A stretch of 64,000 nt of DNA from Lentimicrobiaceae bacterium (GTDB lineage Bacteria > Bacteroidota > Bacteroidia > Bacteroidales > Lentimicrobiaceae), in contig JACJXH010000002.1 in the NCBI GenBank assembly GCA_020636745.1, positions 434,001-498,000 on the forward strand. Direction: 5' to 3'. Positions 42,752 to 52,288 of the stretch are shown here, in pieces. A program made the translations under genes and the position numbers. Below the pieces are notes generated by a model, which was not told where the DNA came from, made no database searches, and saw only the letters and a program-made list of their open reading frames with translations. Each line of letters begins with the position of its first letter. Position 1 is the stretch's first letter.

Positions 42752-43800
42752 AATTCAACTTGTTAACCGTATTTGCCTTTATTTTGATAGCAGTAACTTC
42801 TTGTACAACTAAGGGAGGCGATACTACTGAAAAAAAACAGAAGCCGCCTGTAGCCGTTGATGTTTTAATTGCTGAAGAAGGTGAATTTGATAGTGATATT
42901 GAGGTAAACGGAACTGTCCTTTCAGAAGAAATGGTTGAGCTTCATCCCGAAGTTAGCGGCCGGCTTACGTTTCTCAATATTCCTGATGGCGTTTTTGTTA
43001 AGGAGGGGACTGTTCTTGCTAAAATTAACGATGCTGACCTTCAGGCGCAACTTCAACAGCAAAAAGTTCAGCTTCAGCTGGCTGAGAAGACCGAGGAACG
43101 GCTCAGGCAATTACTTTCTGCCAAAGGAGTAGATCAGGCAACGTATGATGCAGCTCTTTCGCAGGTAAATCTGATTAACGCCAATATTAACGTTTTAAGG
43201 GCTCAAATTGACAAAACAGTTATCAAAGCTCCTTTCAGTGGAAGGCTGGGCCTTCGTTTAGTAAGCGAGGGTGCTTATATTTCACCTTCAGTGGCCATAG
43301 GGACTTTACAACAAACCGATAAAGTCAAAATAGACTTTGCTGTTCCTGAAGCTTACGCTGATTTGTTAAAAACAGGCAGAACTGTTGGTGTCAGAGCCAA
43401 TGGGGGTGCAGCCAATCTGAAAGCTACTATCAGTGCCATTGAACCTCAAATCAATACCGCTACCCGCAATATCAAAGTCAGAGCCAGGCTCGAAACAGGA
43501 ACCTTAAATGCAGGTGCATTTGTAAAAGTGTTGTTAAACGATAGAAAATCAGGTATTGTTGTTCCTTCCAATGCTGTTATTCCTGATGCATTGTCAAATC
43601 AGGTTGTTATAGTTAAAGGTGGGAAAGCCGTTTTTCAAAATGTAGAGATTGGAATCAGAAACAGTGATGTGGTTGAAATTGTAAACGGGCTTCAGGTAAA
43701 CGATACTGTAATAGTTAGCGGAGTTTTGTATGTTAGACCAAATTCGGTGGTTCAGATTAAGAAAGTCATACCCGGTTTGGCATCCAGGGTGATGGAATAA
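42748..43800 (+). CDS. RND efflux periplasmic adaptor (membrane fusion protein)
   Basis: 350 residues. A lipoprotein signal ends at VTSC, so the adaptor is inner-membrane lipid-anchored. The order is barrel/lipoyl segment (VELHPEVSGRLTFLN, VKEGTVLAKI), hairpin coiled-coil (about 90-140) and the second lipoyl half (DKTVIKAPFSGRLGLRLVSEGAYI), then the beta-barrel and membrane-proximal domains. It links the pump to its TolC. It is coupled to marR by a 4-bp overlap and precedes the permease by 69 bp. Confidence 0.93.
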   Translation: MKFNLLTVFAFILIAVTSCTTKGGDTTEKKQKPPVAVDVLIAEEGEFDSDIEVNGTVLSEEMVELHPEVSGRLTFLNIPDGVFVKEGTVLAKINDADLQAQLQQQKVQLQLAEKTEERLRQLLSAKGVDQATYDAALSQVNLINANINVLRAQIDKTVIKAPFSGRLGLRLVSEGAYISPSVAIGTLQQTDKVKIDFAVPEAYADLLKTGRTVGVRANGGAANLKATISAIEPQINTATRNIKVRARLETGTLNAGAFVKVLLNDRKSGIVVPSNAVIPDALSNQVVIVKGGKAVFQNVEIGIRNSDVVEIVNGLQVNDTVIVSGVLYVRPNSVVQIKKVIPGLASRVME

Positions 43801-43869
43801 TGCTGAAGGCCCTGATTGGCCTGGTAAAATAGCCTGTTTTATTTGTTTTAAAACGTTGAAAGTATCCTG

Positions 43870-46800
43870 ATGAATATTTCCGAATTATCAATAAAAAGAC
43901 CGATTCTGGCTACAGTGATGAACCTCTTTCTCATCCTGTTCGGGGTTATCGGCTATACCTTTTTGGGTGTAAGAGAATATCCAGCCATTGATCCGCCAAT
44001 GATAACGGTAAGTACTTCATATGCTGGCTCAAATGCTGATATTGTTGAGAGTCAAATAACAGAACCTCTTGAAAAATCAATCAATGGAATACCCGGTATT
44101 CGTACCATTTCTTCTACCAGTTCGGTTGGCAGCAGCCGGATAAATGTTGAATTTAACATTGATGCTGATTTGGAAGCTGCAGCAAATGACGTTCGTGACA
44201 AAGTTAGTCAGGCGGTTCGTAATCTTCCTCAGGATATTGATGCACCCCCGGTAGTATCAAAAGCTGATGCAAATAGTGATTTTATAATTTTACTGGCGGT
44301 ACAGAGTCCTACAAAAGGTCTTCTTGAATTGAGCGATTACGCTGAAAATGTATTGCAGAACAAGTTTCAGACCATCCCGGAAGTAAGCGCAGTAACTGTT
44401 GTTGGGCAAAAACGCCCTGCCATGCGCATCTGGATTGATCCCGATAAGCTGAATGCCTATAATCTGGCGTTTAATGATGTGACAGATGTTCTGAACAAAG
44501 AGAATGTTGAAATCCCATCTGGCAAAATCTATGGCAATAAAACTGAGCTGACCATCAGGGCAATGGGGAATTTGACGACGGAAAAGGAGTTTAGAGATTT
44601 GATTGTAAGGGCTAATGATGATGGCATCATCAGGCTTGGTGATGTAGCTGTAGTGGAGTTGGGCCCTGAGCGGTATGAGCAAAGCTGGAAACTCAACGGA
44701 GTGAGTTCGGTGGGTATTGCCATTTCTCCTCAACCCGGTGCAAACTATATTGAAATTTCCGATGAATTCAATAAACGGCTTGATGAGATTGTAAGATCGC
44801 AAAAGGGCGATATCTCGTTCCAGACTCTCATTGATACTACCCGGAATGTGCGCAAATCACTGAATGAAGTTGCTGAAACGCTGCTCATTGCTATTCTTCT
44901 GGTGATTATGGTGATTTTTTTCTTTTTCAGAAACTGGCTTATTGCTTTGCGCCCGCTGATTGATATCCCTATTTCATTGATCTTTACGTTCTTTATCATG
45001 TATGTGCTGGGGTATTCAGTCAACATACTTACTTTATTGGCCATAATTCTGGCAACCGGCCTTGTAGTTGATGACGGGATTGTTGTGACCGAAAATATAT
45101 TCCGAAAAATTGAAAAGGGGATGCCAGTAAGAAAGGCTGCTATTGACGGGAGTAAGGAGATATTTTTTGTTGTCATTGCAACCTCTATTACTTTGGCCAT
45201 TGTTTTTCTTCCTGTGTTATTCCTGCAGGGTTTTGTAGGTAGTTTGTTTCGCGAATTTGGCGTGGTGCTGGCAGTAGCTGTGCTGGTTTCTTCATTTGTT
45301 TCACTCACCATCACACCTGTTCTCAACGTTTTTTTAAATCAAAAAGGTGCGCAGCACGGCAGGTTTTACAATGCAACAGAGCCTTTCTTTTCGGGAATGG
45401 AGCAAGGATACCGGAAACTGATTACCCGTTTTATAAAATACAGATGGATGGCCTGGGCTATTGTTTTGGCCTGTCTTGCCTTGATTTATTTTGTTGGCAC
45501 CAATTTACAACGCGAAATTGCTCCGATTGAAGATAAAGGTAATGTTCGTTTGCAAATTATTGGCCCTGAAGGGGCAAGTTATCCATACATGATTGAAACG
45601 GCTAACCGTATTGCCGATTACATGATGGATTCTGTGCCGGAGCAGGATTTTTCTTTTGTTGCTGTACCCGGATTTGGCAGCTCAGGTGTCAATAGCGGTT
45701 TTGGAAGAATAGGTTTTGTACCTGCCGATGAACGGGAACGAACACAAAGTGAAATAGCCAGAGACCTGGGGCGCAAATTCGCCAGGTTTAACAACGTGAG
45801 GGTTTTTCCTGTTGAAGAACAGACTATATCTGTTGGTCTGGGTTCCAGAGGCTCTTTACCGGTTCAGTTTGTAATTCAAAACCTTGATTTTAATAAACTC
45901 AAGGAAGTTATTCCAAAATTCCTGGAAGAAGCCAGAAATGATACTACTTTTCAAAACGTGGATGTGAATCTCAAATTCAATAAACCCGAACTCGATATTA
46001 CCATTGACAGAATAAAAGCCCGCGAATTCGGGCTGACGGTGACTGATATTGCAGGCGTGCTGCAAAGCGCTTTTAGCGGTCGCCGACTGGCTTATTTTAT
46101 TATGAATGGGAAGCAATATCAGGTAATCAGTCAGGTTGGGCTCGGCAACAGGCAGGCACCGGCCGATATTTCAAACCTTTATGTGAGGAATAACAAGGGC
46201 GAAAATATTTCATTAGCTTCAGTTGTTAAAATTGAACCCAATGCAAATCCTCCTTCACTTTATCATTATAACCGATATAAAGCTGCGACAATTTCAGCCT
46301 CACTGGCCGAAGGAAAAACAGTGGGTGACGGTGTTGCTGTTATGCAGGCTATTGCTGATAAAATGCTTGATGAGAGCTTTCAGACTTCATTAAGTGGACC
46401 ATCTCGTGATTACGCTGAGAGTTCATCCAATATAGTATTTGCATTTTTGTTGGCTTTGGTTCTTATCTTTTTGGTGCTGGCTGCACAGTTTGAAAGTTTC
46501 AGAGACCCGCTTACCATTATGATTACAGTGCCTTTGGCTATTGCAGGAGCTATGCTGAGCCTTTGGGTTTTCAAACAAACACTGAATATTTTTTCTGAAA
46601 TTGGAATGATTATGCTTATTGGGCTGGTGACCAAAAATGGAATTCTAATTGTTGAGTTTGCCAACAAAAAGAGGGAGTCGGGATTGGCAAAACGGCAAGC
46701 TGTAATTGATGCTGCCACATTGCGCCTTCGCCCTATTTTAATGACCAGTCTGGCTACTTCGTTAGGTGCATTGCCTATTGCATTAAGCCTGGGTTCTGCT

Positions 46801-46947
46801 GCCACAAGCCGTATTCCCCTGGGCATTGTGGTTGTAGGGGGTATCATGTTTTCACTGATATTGACCTTGTTCGTTATCCCGGCTGTTTATACCTATATTT
46901 CAGGAAAGAGAGATGTTGAAAGTGTTGATATTGAAGATATTAATTAA
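43870..46947 (+). CDS. RND multidrug efflux permease (HAE1/AcrB family)
   Basis: 1,025 residues, standard size with 12 membrane segments and two large periplasmic loops. TM4 carries ATGLVVDDGIVVTENIFRKI with the proton-relay aspartates, and TM10 carries GLVTKNGILIVEFANKKRE with the paired lysine. The N terminus IKRPILATVMNLFLILFGVIGY is typical. It exports hydrophobic drugs or lipid-like compounds by proton exchange. It forms a tripartite pump with the adaptor and TolC genes on either side. Confidence 0.95.
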   Translation: MNISELSIKRPILATVMNLFLILFGVIGYTFLGVREYPAIDPPMITVSTSYAGSNADIVESQITEPLEKSINGIPGIRTISSTSSVGSSRINVEFNIDADLEAAANDVRDKVSQAVRNLPQDIDAPPVVSKADANSDFIILLAVQSPTKGLLELSDYAENVLQNKFQTIPEVSAVTVVGQKRPAMRIWIDPDKLNAYNLAFNDVTDVLNKENVEIPSGKIYGNKTELTIRAMGNLTTEKEFRDLIVRANDDGIIRLGDVAVVELGPERYEQSWKLNGVSSVGIAISPQPGANYIEISDEFNKRLDEIVRSQKGDISFQTLIDTTRNVRKSLNEVAETLLIAILLVIMVIFFFFRNWLIALRPLIDIPISLIFTFFIMYVLGYSVNILTLLAIILATGLVVDDGIVVTENIFRKIEKGMPVRKAAIDGSKEIFFVVIATSITLAIVFLPVLFLQGFVGSLFREFGVVLAVAVLVSSFVSLTITPVLNVFLNQKGAQHGRFYNATEPFFSGMEQGYRKLITRFIKYRWMAWAIVLACLALIYFVGTNLQREIAPIEDKGNVRLQIIGPEGASYPYMIETANRIADYMMDSVPEQDFSFVAVPGFGSSGVNSGFGRIGFVPADERERTQSEIARDLGRKFARFNNVRVFPVEEQTISVGLGSRGSLPVQFVIQNLDFNKLKEVIPKFLEEARNDTTFQNVDVNLKFNKPELDITIDRIKAREFGLTVTDIAGVLQSAFSGRRLAYFIMNGKQYQVISQVGLGNRQAPADISNLYVRNNKGENISLASVVKIEPNANPPSLYHYNRYKAATISASLAEGKTVGDGVAVMQAIADKMLDESFQTSLSGPSRDYAESSSNIVFAFLLALVLIFLVLAAQFESFRDPLTIMITVPLAIAGAMLSLWVFKQTLNIFSEIGMIMLIGLVTKNGILIVEFANKKRESGLAKRQAVIDAATLRLRPILMTSLATSLGALPIALSLGSAATSRIPLGIVVVGGIMFSLILTLFVIPAVYTYISGKRDVESVDIEDIN

Positions 46948-46986
46948 TTCCTGCAAAAGGTAATCCGTTCCTTCATGAGGTGATGA

Positions 46987-48336
46987 ATGATGTCAATAAA
47001 AATCCGGAATAATTCCGAAAAAATACATAAAATGAGTGCATTCAGAATAATAAGTTTTCTGTTGTTGGTCTTGGTAATGCCTCTTGCCGGGGCGGGTCAG
47101 CCTTTGAGTTTGAGAAATGCCATTGATTCGGCTCTGCTAAATAACTATGACATTAGAATAGCTAAAAACGAGGCTGAAATATCGAGAATAAATAATCGCT
47201 TCGGGGTTGCGGGCGGGATGCCTGTGGTGTCAGTTGGCGCTGGTGATAATTATTCCAGCACATTTAAATTTCAAAAATTCAATGATGAAACTGAAAACAG
47301 TCAGTCGGGTGTTGGCGAAAACTCCCTGAATGCGGGTATTTCTGCAGGAGTGCTTCTCTTTAACGGTTTCAGGGTGATTGCTGCTAAAGAAAGATTGAAT
47401 CTTCTTGAAAATCAAAGTCAAATGGATTTTAATCTTCAGGTGCAGAATACTATTGCCGATGTAATGATGGCCTATTTTGACATCTTCAGGCAGGAAAGCT
47501 ATTTGAAAATTATGCAGCATTCACTTAACGTTTCAAAGCAAAAATTTGAAATTGTGAGTTTGAAAAATAGTGTGGGAATGGCCGATGGTGCTGAGATGCT
47601 TCAGGCGCAAACAGATGTAATATCTGCCGAACAGCAGCTGGCTCTTCAGCAAATGGGAATCGCCCAGATAAAGACAGATTTGCTCCAGAAAATGAGCGCC
47701 AAAAATCACTTTCCTTTCGAAATTTCCGACAGTATTATTGTAGATGGGAATATTGTTGTTGATTCAGTTTTAAACTTGCTGAATAATAATCCTCAGTATT
47801 TGAGTGCTTTGCAACAAGTGCAAATCAATGAGCAATTAGTCAGAGAGGTGTCGGCTCAGCGCTACCCTTCTCTGAGACTAAATGGCGCTTTCGATTATTT
47901 TCAAACGGATATAAGTAAAGGTAATGTGCTGTTAAACAGAAATTATGGTCCTTCTGCAGGTGTTTCATTGCAAATTCCGGTTTTCAACGGGGGTATTTAC
48001 AAAACTCAAAGAAAAATTGCCAGGATTCGTGTTGAAACAGCCAATCTGGAATCACAAAAACTAAAAAGCGCTCTTCAGGCACAGGCAATCAGATTGTATG
48101 CCTCATATGCTACGGCATTGGAGCAGATTGAGCTGCAAAATCAAAATTTTGCTTTAACCCGCCAACTTGTTGATGTGGTTTTAAATAAGTTTAACCTGAA
48201 TCAGGCAACAATCCTGGATGTAAAAGCTGCACAGTCAAGTTTTGAAAATGCGGCCTATTTATTGGTAAATCTTCAATTTTCGGCAAAAGTTGCTGAAATA
48301 GAGTTGAAAAGGTTAATGTTCAGACTTGACTTTTAA
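46987..48336 (+). CDS. TolC-family outer-membrane efflux protein
   Basis: About 449 residues. A signal peptide ends at GAGQP. The two OEP repeats (LSLRNAIDSALLNNYDIRIA, then NLLNNNPQYLSALQQVQI) and GYPSLRLNG-like QRYPSLRLNGAFDY are family features; long helices dominate. An AGGTGA element lies just upstream of 46987, which I chose; the signal peptide also starts plausibly at the ATG at 47032. It is the outer-membrane exit duct of the pump, 40 bp after the permease. Confidence 0.92.
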   Translation: MMSIKIRNNSEKIHKMSAFRIISFLLLVLVMPLAGAGQPLSLRNAIDSALLNNYDIRIAKNEAEISRINNRFGVAGGMPVVSVGAGDNYSSTFKFQKFNDETENSQSGVGENSLNAGISAGVLLFNGFRVIAAKERLNLLENQSQMDFNLQVQNTIADVMMAYFDIFRQESYLKIMQHSLNVSKQKFEIVSLKNSVGMADGAEMLQAQTDVISAEQQLALQQMGIAQIKTDLLQKMSAKNHFPFEISDSIIVDGNIVVDSVLNLLNNNPQYLSALQQVQINEQLVREVSAQRYPSLRLNGAFDYFQTDISKGNVLLNRNYGPSAGVSLQIPVFNGGIYKTQRKIARIRVETANLESQKLKSALQAQAIRLYASYATALEQIELQNQNFALTRQLVDVVLNKFNLNQATILDVKAAQSSFENAAYLLVNLQFSAKVAEIELKRLMFRLDF

Positions 48337-48359
48337 CTTTTCGGGCAACTGACTAAAAT

Positions 48360-48387
48360 AAAAAACCCCGCTTTGGCGGGGTTTTTT
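48360..48387. terminator. Bidirectional terminator between tolC and the cold-shock gene
   Basis: A 12-bp stem AAAAAACCCCGC/GCGGGGTTTTTT with a 4-nt loop gives U-rich ends in both directions. It is placed between the convergent stops at 48336 (+) and 48412 (-). Confidence 0.9.
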
Positions 48388-48411
48388 AAAGAATTATGTC
48401 CTGTATATATA

Positions 48412-48603
48412 TTAAATCACTTTAACATTTACTGCGTTTAATCCTTTACGACCTTCCTGAAGATCAAATGAAACCTGGTCATTTTCCCTGATTTCGTCGA
48501 TTAATCCGGAAACATGAACAAAATATTCTTTGTCCGATGCGTCATCTTTAATAAATCCAAATCCTTTCAAATCATTGAAGAATTTTACTGTTCCTTTACT
48601 CAT
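48412..48603 (-). CDS. Cold-shock domain protein
   Basis: 63 residues, one cold-shock domain. RNP1 (KGFGFI) and RNP2 (EYFVHVSGL) are both intact; it starts MSKGTVKFFND. It is an RNA chaperone. The frame is open from 48642, but the -7 box lies there and the CSD family starts at the ATG at 48603. Confidence 0.95.
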   Translation of the reverse strand: MSKGTVKFFNDLKGFGFIKDDASDKEYFVHVSGLIDEIRENDQVSFDLQEGRKGLNAVNVKVI

Positions 48604-48631
48604 GTTGTGTTTGTTTAATATTAATTGTGCG

Positions 48632-48639
48632 CAAAGATA
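48632..48639 (-). promoter_or_regulatory. -7 box for the cold-shock gene
   Basis: The minus strand reads TATCTTTG, a full TAnnTTTG match, 28 bp before the ATG at 48603. The leader is short, unlike the long cspA leader of E. coli. Confidence 0.55.
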
Positions 48640-48821
48640 CATCTTTTATTCATTACATTTATTTTTATTTTATATAAGATTAAATTTTGCCTGAAATTCC
48701 TCTGTAAATCATGTAAATTTCAGCATATGTGTCTTTAAATGCCGGTATTCAAGCCTAAAATTTCTTATTTTTAGGTTGTTATGCTGACGATGAATTTTGC
48801 CTCACTTTACAAATTGTAGTT

Positions 48822-49319
48822 ATGAAAACTAAAAATCTGGATTCATTGAAGCCTGAACCGGAATGTTGTCCCGAATTCAATCCGGTGCCGTGGAGTAATC
48901 AGGAGTTTGAATGGGAAAGTAAAAGTTTTATCAGGGATAAAGTGCTTACTTTTTACTACATGCCTTTGAATTTTGGCGCTGTGATGCGAAGGATGAACGC
49001 CAAAGTAGCTGCAGCACAGGCCGAAGTGCCCGATTGGCTCTGCTTGTCAGAGCATTCATCAAAATGGAAAATGAATGTTCTTTTGGCTGTAAATAAGGAG
49101 ATTCCTGATGCCAGTAATGTTAAGCTGAGTGGGAAATTTTTCAGTAAAGTATATGAAGGGCCGTATAGTGATACCGGGAAATGGACTGATGATTTTAAAA
49201 ATGCAGTGCATGAAAAAGGTTTGAAAGTGGATAAATGGTATATGTGGTATACCACCTGCCCTAAATGTGCTAAAAAATATGGCAAAAACTATGTCGTAAT
49301 AATGGGCAGGCTCTCATGA
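48822..49319 (+). CDS. GyrI-like small-molecule-binding domain protein
   Basis: 165 residues, cytoplasmic. CCPEFNPVPW is near the start, and the C-terminal half has VYEGPYSDTGKWTDDF, which recalls the GyrI-like fold (GPY motif). A C-terminal CPKC cysteine pair (about residue 147) and the N-terminal ECCPEF could bind a metal. Homologues are sometimes annotated as hydrolases. The function is unknown; the family assignment is tentative. Confidence 0.6.
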   Translation: MKTKNLDSLKPEPECCPEFNPVPWSNQEFEWESKSFIRDKVLTFYYMPLNFGAVMRRMNAKVAAAQAEVPDWLCLSEHSSKWKMNVLLAVNKEIPDASNVKLSGKFFSKVYEGPYSDTGKWTDDFKNAVHEKGLKVDKWYMWYTTCPKCAKKYGKNYVVIMGRLS

Positions 49320-49481
49320 TTTATGTTAAATTACCATGACCCAACGCCTGAGAATAGAGGATTTTGCTACCTTTGACAGAAGCAATTTGTCTATTATCAT
49401 GGGTTTTGTGATGATATGATAAGACACAGGCTAATATGTCATGTTTCTTGCATTCTTTTATCCAAATAGTGCTATGCTGGC

Positions 49482-49489
49482 TAACTTTG
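49482..49489 (+). promoter_or_regulatory. -7 box before the HAD phosphatase gene
   Basis: TAACTTTG, a full TAnnTTTG match, 21 bp before the ATG at 49511. Confidence 0.5.
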
Positions 49490-49510
49490 CCGTCAGATTA
49501 ATTCATTCAT

Positions 49511-50116
49511 ATGGCTGAAAAAACTATAGTTTTTGATTTTGGGGGTGTTCTTATTGACTGGAATCCTCGTTATTTATACCGGAGTGTTTTTGAAAAGGAG
49601 GCAGAAATGGAATGGTTTCTGGATCATATTTGCACTTCAGAATGGAATCTTAAGATTGATGCAGGTAAACCGTTTGCTGATTCGGTCAGGGAACTTTCAG
49701 GCATTTTTCCTGAGTGGGCGCATGAAATTGAAGCTTTTCATTCGGGCTGGGAAAAAATGCTGGGTGGCGAAATCATGGAATCTGTCCGGATATTGAAGGA
49801 GATACAAAGTCGCCAGTATAAAGTTTACGGGCTTACCAACTGGTCAGCCGAAACATTCCCTGTTGCACTCAACCAGTTTGATTTTTTACAGTCATTAGAT
49901 GGTATTGTGGTTTCCGGTGCTGAAAAATTGGTAAAACCTGATCCTGCTATCTTTCATTTACTACTTGGCCGTTACAAACTAAAAGCGAAGGATTGTGTTT
50001 TTATTGATGACAATATCAATAATGTGAATGTTGCCAGCTCGTTGGGGTTTGATGCGATTCATTTTATTGGAGCATCGCAGTTAAGAAAAGCCTTAGCTGA
50101 CAGAGGAATTATCTGA
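49511..50116 (+). CDS. HAD-family phosphatase
   Basis: 201 residues. Motif I is FDFGGVLIDWN, motif II is GLTNWS, motif III is KPDPAIF and motif IV is VFIDDNINNV. The size and cap match the YihX-like group that removes phosphate from sugar phosphates or nucleotides. The substrate is unknown. The gene is single, with an own promoter box. Confidence 0.92.
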   Translation: MAEKTIVFDFGGVLIDWNPRYLYRSVFEKEAEMEWFLDHICTSEWNLKIDAGKPFADSVRELSGIFPEWAHEIEAFHSGWEKMLGGEIMESVRILKEIQSRQYKVYGLTNWSAETFPVALNQFDFLQSLDGIVVSGAEKLVKPDPAIFHLLLGRYKLKAKDCVFIDDNINNVNVASSLGFDAIHFIGASQLRKALADRGII

Positions 50117-50212
50117 TTTCCTGTTTTAGCGGTTTTTTGTTTTGAGTTTCACAGCAGAAATCTGGCTTACCAGATATTTGCCAAACGGAATCGCTATATA
50201 AGTGCATCATGG

Positions 50213-51073
50213 ATGTTTAAAGTAAAGAGAACGATTTCAATCCTTTTATCGCAAATTTTTCTTGGCGGATTTGTGCTCATATCTCTTGCAGCAGTGGCAT
50301 TGGGCATCGTTACTCAGATTCTGCTGGGTAATTGGCATGGTTTACAACCGGTTCATTTGCTTCTGTTTGCCGGAACTATGGTAGCTTACAACTGGCACAG
50401 ACTGATGAAGATGTGGTTTGAAAATTCATTGCCTGCCATAAAAAACTATAGCATTTCACTCGTCATGTTGCTGCTGTTTTTGCCGGTTCTGATTTGTGCG
50501 CTTATTTCTATCAATAAAACTACGCTGTTCATACTTATTCCTCTAACCATCGTGACTTTGCTTTATTCATTGCCAACCCGACTTAAATTATGGTTTTTCC
50601 CGGTCAGAAAGATTCCTTATATAAAAGTGTTTATGGTAGCTGCAGCCTGGTCATTTGTTACCGTTTTGCTTCCTGTGGCAGATAGCCCTACAACAGTGGA
50701 TACTGGAATAACTTTTATCATTTTTGCCGGACGTTTTTTTCTGCTTCTTGCCGTTACTATTCCTTTTGATATGAGAGATGTGCAAAGCGACAGTAGATTA
50801 GGGATATTGACATTGCCGGTTGTTTTCGGAAGAGAAAAGGCTCGCATAACGGCAATTTGTTGTGGTTTGCTCTTCCCGTTATCCGGTATTGCCTTAGGAT
50901 TATATAGCGGCAATTATTTTATTGTCATTCCCGAAGTGCTGACATCAATGTTGATACTGAAATTATTAATGTGCAGCAAATGTTATGAAAATCCTTTGTT
51001 CTATACACTCTATCTTGATGGTTCCCTGTTAATTTATGGATTGATTGCGATGGCAGGATGGTATTTTTTTTAA
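50213..51073 (+). CDS. UbiA-like prenyltransferase-related membrane protein lacking the first Asp motif
   Basis: 286 residues with about nine membrane segments (MFKVKRTISILLSQ to AGWYFF). The second aspartate motif of UbiA enzymes is present as DMRDVQSDSR near residue 186, followed by LPVVFGREKAR. The first motif (normally NDxxDxxxD) is replaced by YNWHRLMKMW near residue 60, so the usual prenyl-diphosphate/Mg site is incomplete. It may be a non-catalytic or unusual member. The neighbours give no pathway clue. Confidence 0.72.
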   Translation: MFKVKRTISILLSQIFLGGFVLISLAAVALGIVTQILLGNWHGLQPVHLLLFAGTMVAYNWHRLMKMWFENSLPAIKNYSISLVMLLLFLPVLICALISINKTTLFILIPLTIVTLLYSLPTRLKLWFFPVRKIPYIKVFMVAAAWSFVTVLLPVADSPTTVDTGITFIIFAGRFFLLLAVTIPFDMRDVQSDSRLGILTLPVVFGREKARITAICCGLLFPLSGIALGLYSGNYFIVIPEVLTSMLILKLLMCSKCYENPLFYTLYLDGSLLIYGLIAMAGWYFF

Positions 51074-51102
51074 ATTGAAATACATTTTAGTACAAATTAA
51101 CC

Positions 51103-51636
51103 ATGATGAGAACTTACGTGGCACTTTTGCGCGGAATCAATGTAAGCGGTAGAAATGTGATTAAAATGCACAATCTATGCGATGCTTTGCAAGGGGCCGG
51201 GTTGGAAAATATCCGTTCATATATTCAAAGTGGAAACCTGGTGTTCGGTTCTCAGATAAATGATACGATGGATTTGGCATCCATAATTTCCGAAAGAATT
51301 AAGCAACAATTTAACATGGAAATTCCGGTTATGGTGTTGTTGCAGGATGAGTTGTTTTCTGTTAAAAATGAAAATCCGTTTATTCTTCTTCAGATACCTT
51401 CACACCAGTTGTATGTTTCATTTCTTGAGGCTTCTCCTGAGCCGGACATGCTGGCATTGTTAATGAAAACTGATTTTAATCCTGATGAATTGATTGTTTC
51501 CGGAAAGGTTATTTACCTATGGTGTAAATCAGGTTATGGTAAAACCAGGCTTACCAATGATTTCTTTGAGAATAAATTAAAAATGAGGGTCACTACACGT
51601 AACTGGAATACAATCAATAAATTATGCTCGATGTAA
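51103..51636 (+). CDS. DUF1697-family protein
   Basis: 177 residues. The family start TYVALLRGINVSGRNVIKM is followed by SYIQSGNLVF near residue 36 and by KLKMRVTTRNWNTINKL near the C terminus. It is a widespread cytoplasmic family of unknown function. Alternative starts are at 51103 and 51106 (MM). The GNAT gene follows by 47 bp. Confidence 0.85.
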   Translation: MMRTYVALLRGINVSGRNVIKMHNLCDALQGAGLENIRSYIQSGNLVFGSQINDTMDLASIISERIKQQFNMEIPVMVLLQDELFSVKNENPFILLQIPSHQLYVSFLEASPEPDMLALLMKTDFNPDELIVSGKVIYLWCKSGYGKTRLTNDFFENKLKMRVTTRNWNTINKLCSM

Positions 51637-51683
51637 GCTGGTGCTGAATGACATGAATACATACTTTAAAGCAGAAGATAGTT

Positions 51684-52226
51684 ATGTTCGTTCTGACAAA
51701 AAATCAAAAGCAGGTTCAACTGGTGAAATACAAACCTGTTTATGCCGGCTTGCTTCTTCAATATTTGAATGGCCTGAGTTTGGAATCAAAAGCACGGTTC
51801 GGCCCTCACCCGTTTACGGCAAAGGGGATTGAAGCCATCTTTAACAGTAGCAACGCGGTGTATGCTTTTTTGGGTTTAGATTTACAAACAGGTGAAATTA
51901 TAGCCTATTCTCTTATAATGGAAGAGTGCACCCACGAGGATTTGCAAAGGTATAATGCCTATGGCATTTGTTTAAAAAGTCAAAAAATATGCTCCTATGC
52001 ACCTTCGGTAGCTGATAAATGGCAAGGCTCCGGGTTAGGAAGCACTATGTTTGATTTTATCAAAGAAGAAATTAACCTGCAGCGTTACAACTTGATGATA
52101 TTATGGGGTGGCGTTCAATCTTCAAACGCCAGAGCATTAAATTATTACAAAAAACATGGTTTTGTAGAAGCAGGTAGTTTTGAACATAATGGGTTCAACT
52201 TTGATATGGTGCTTAAAATCAGGTAA
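51684..52226 (+). CDS. GNAT-family acetyltransferase
   Basis: 180 residues. Acetyl-CoA loop: SYAPSVADKWQGSGLGSTMFDF (V-x-x-x-QGxGxG pattern) near residue 110; NARALNYYKKHGFVEAG is the final strand. The substrate is unknown. It follows DUF1697 by 47 bp. Confidence 0.85.
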   Translation: MFVLTKNQKQVQLVKYKPVYAGLLLQYLNGLSLESKARFGPHPFTAKGIEAIFNSSNAVYAFLGLDLQTGEIIAYSLIMEECTHEDLQRYNAYGICLKSQKICSYAPSVADKWQGSGLGSTMFDFIKEEINLQRYNLMILWGGVQSSNARALNYYKKHGFVEAGSFEHNGFNFDMVLKIR

Positions 52227-52288
52227 ATAATACTTTGTAAGGTTATGGCGATAATTAATCTGCAGCTTCAAGGGCAGAACAGGGGCGA

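Noticed and set aside
51641..51832. 63-codon frame between DUF1697 and the GNAT gene
   Set aside because: It is out of frame with the GNAT gene, overlaps it and shows no domain.
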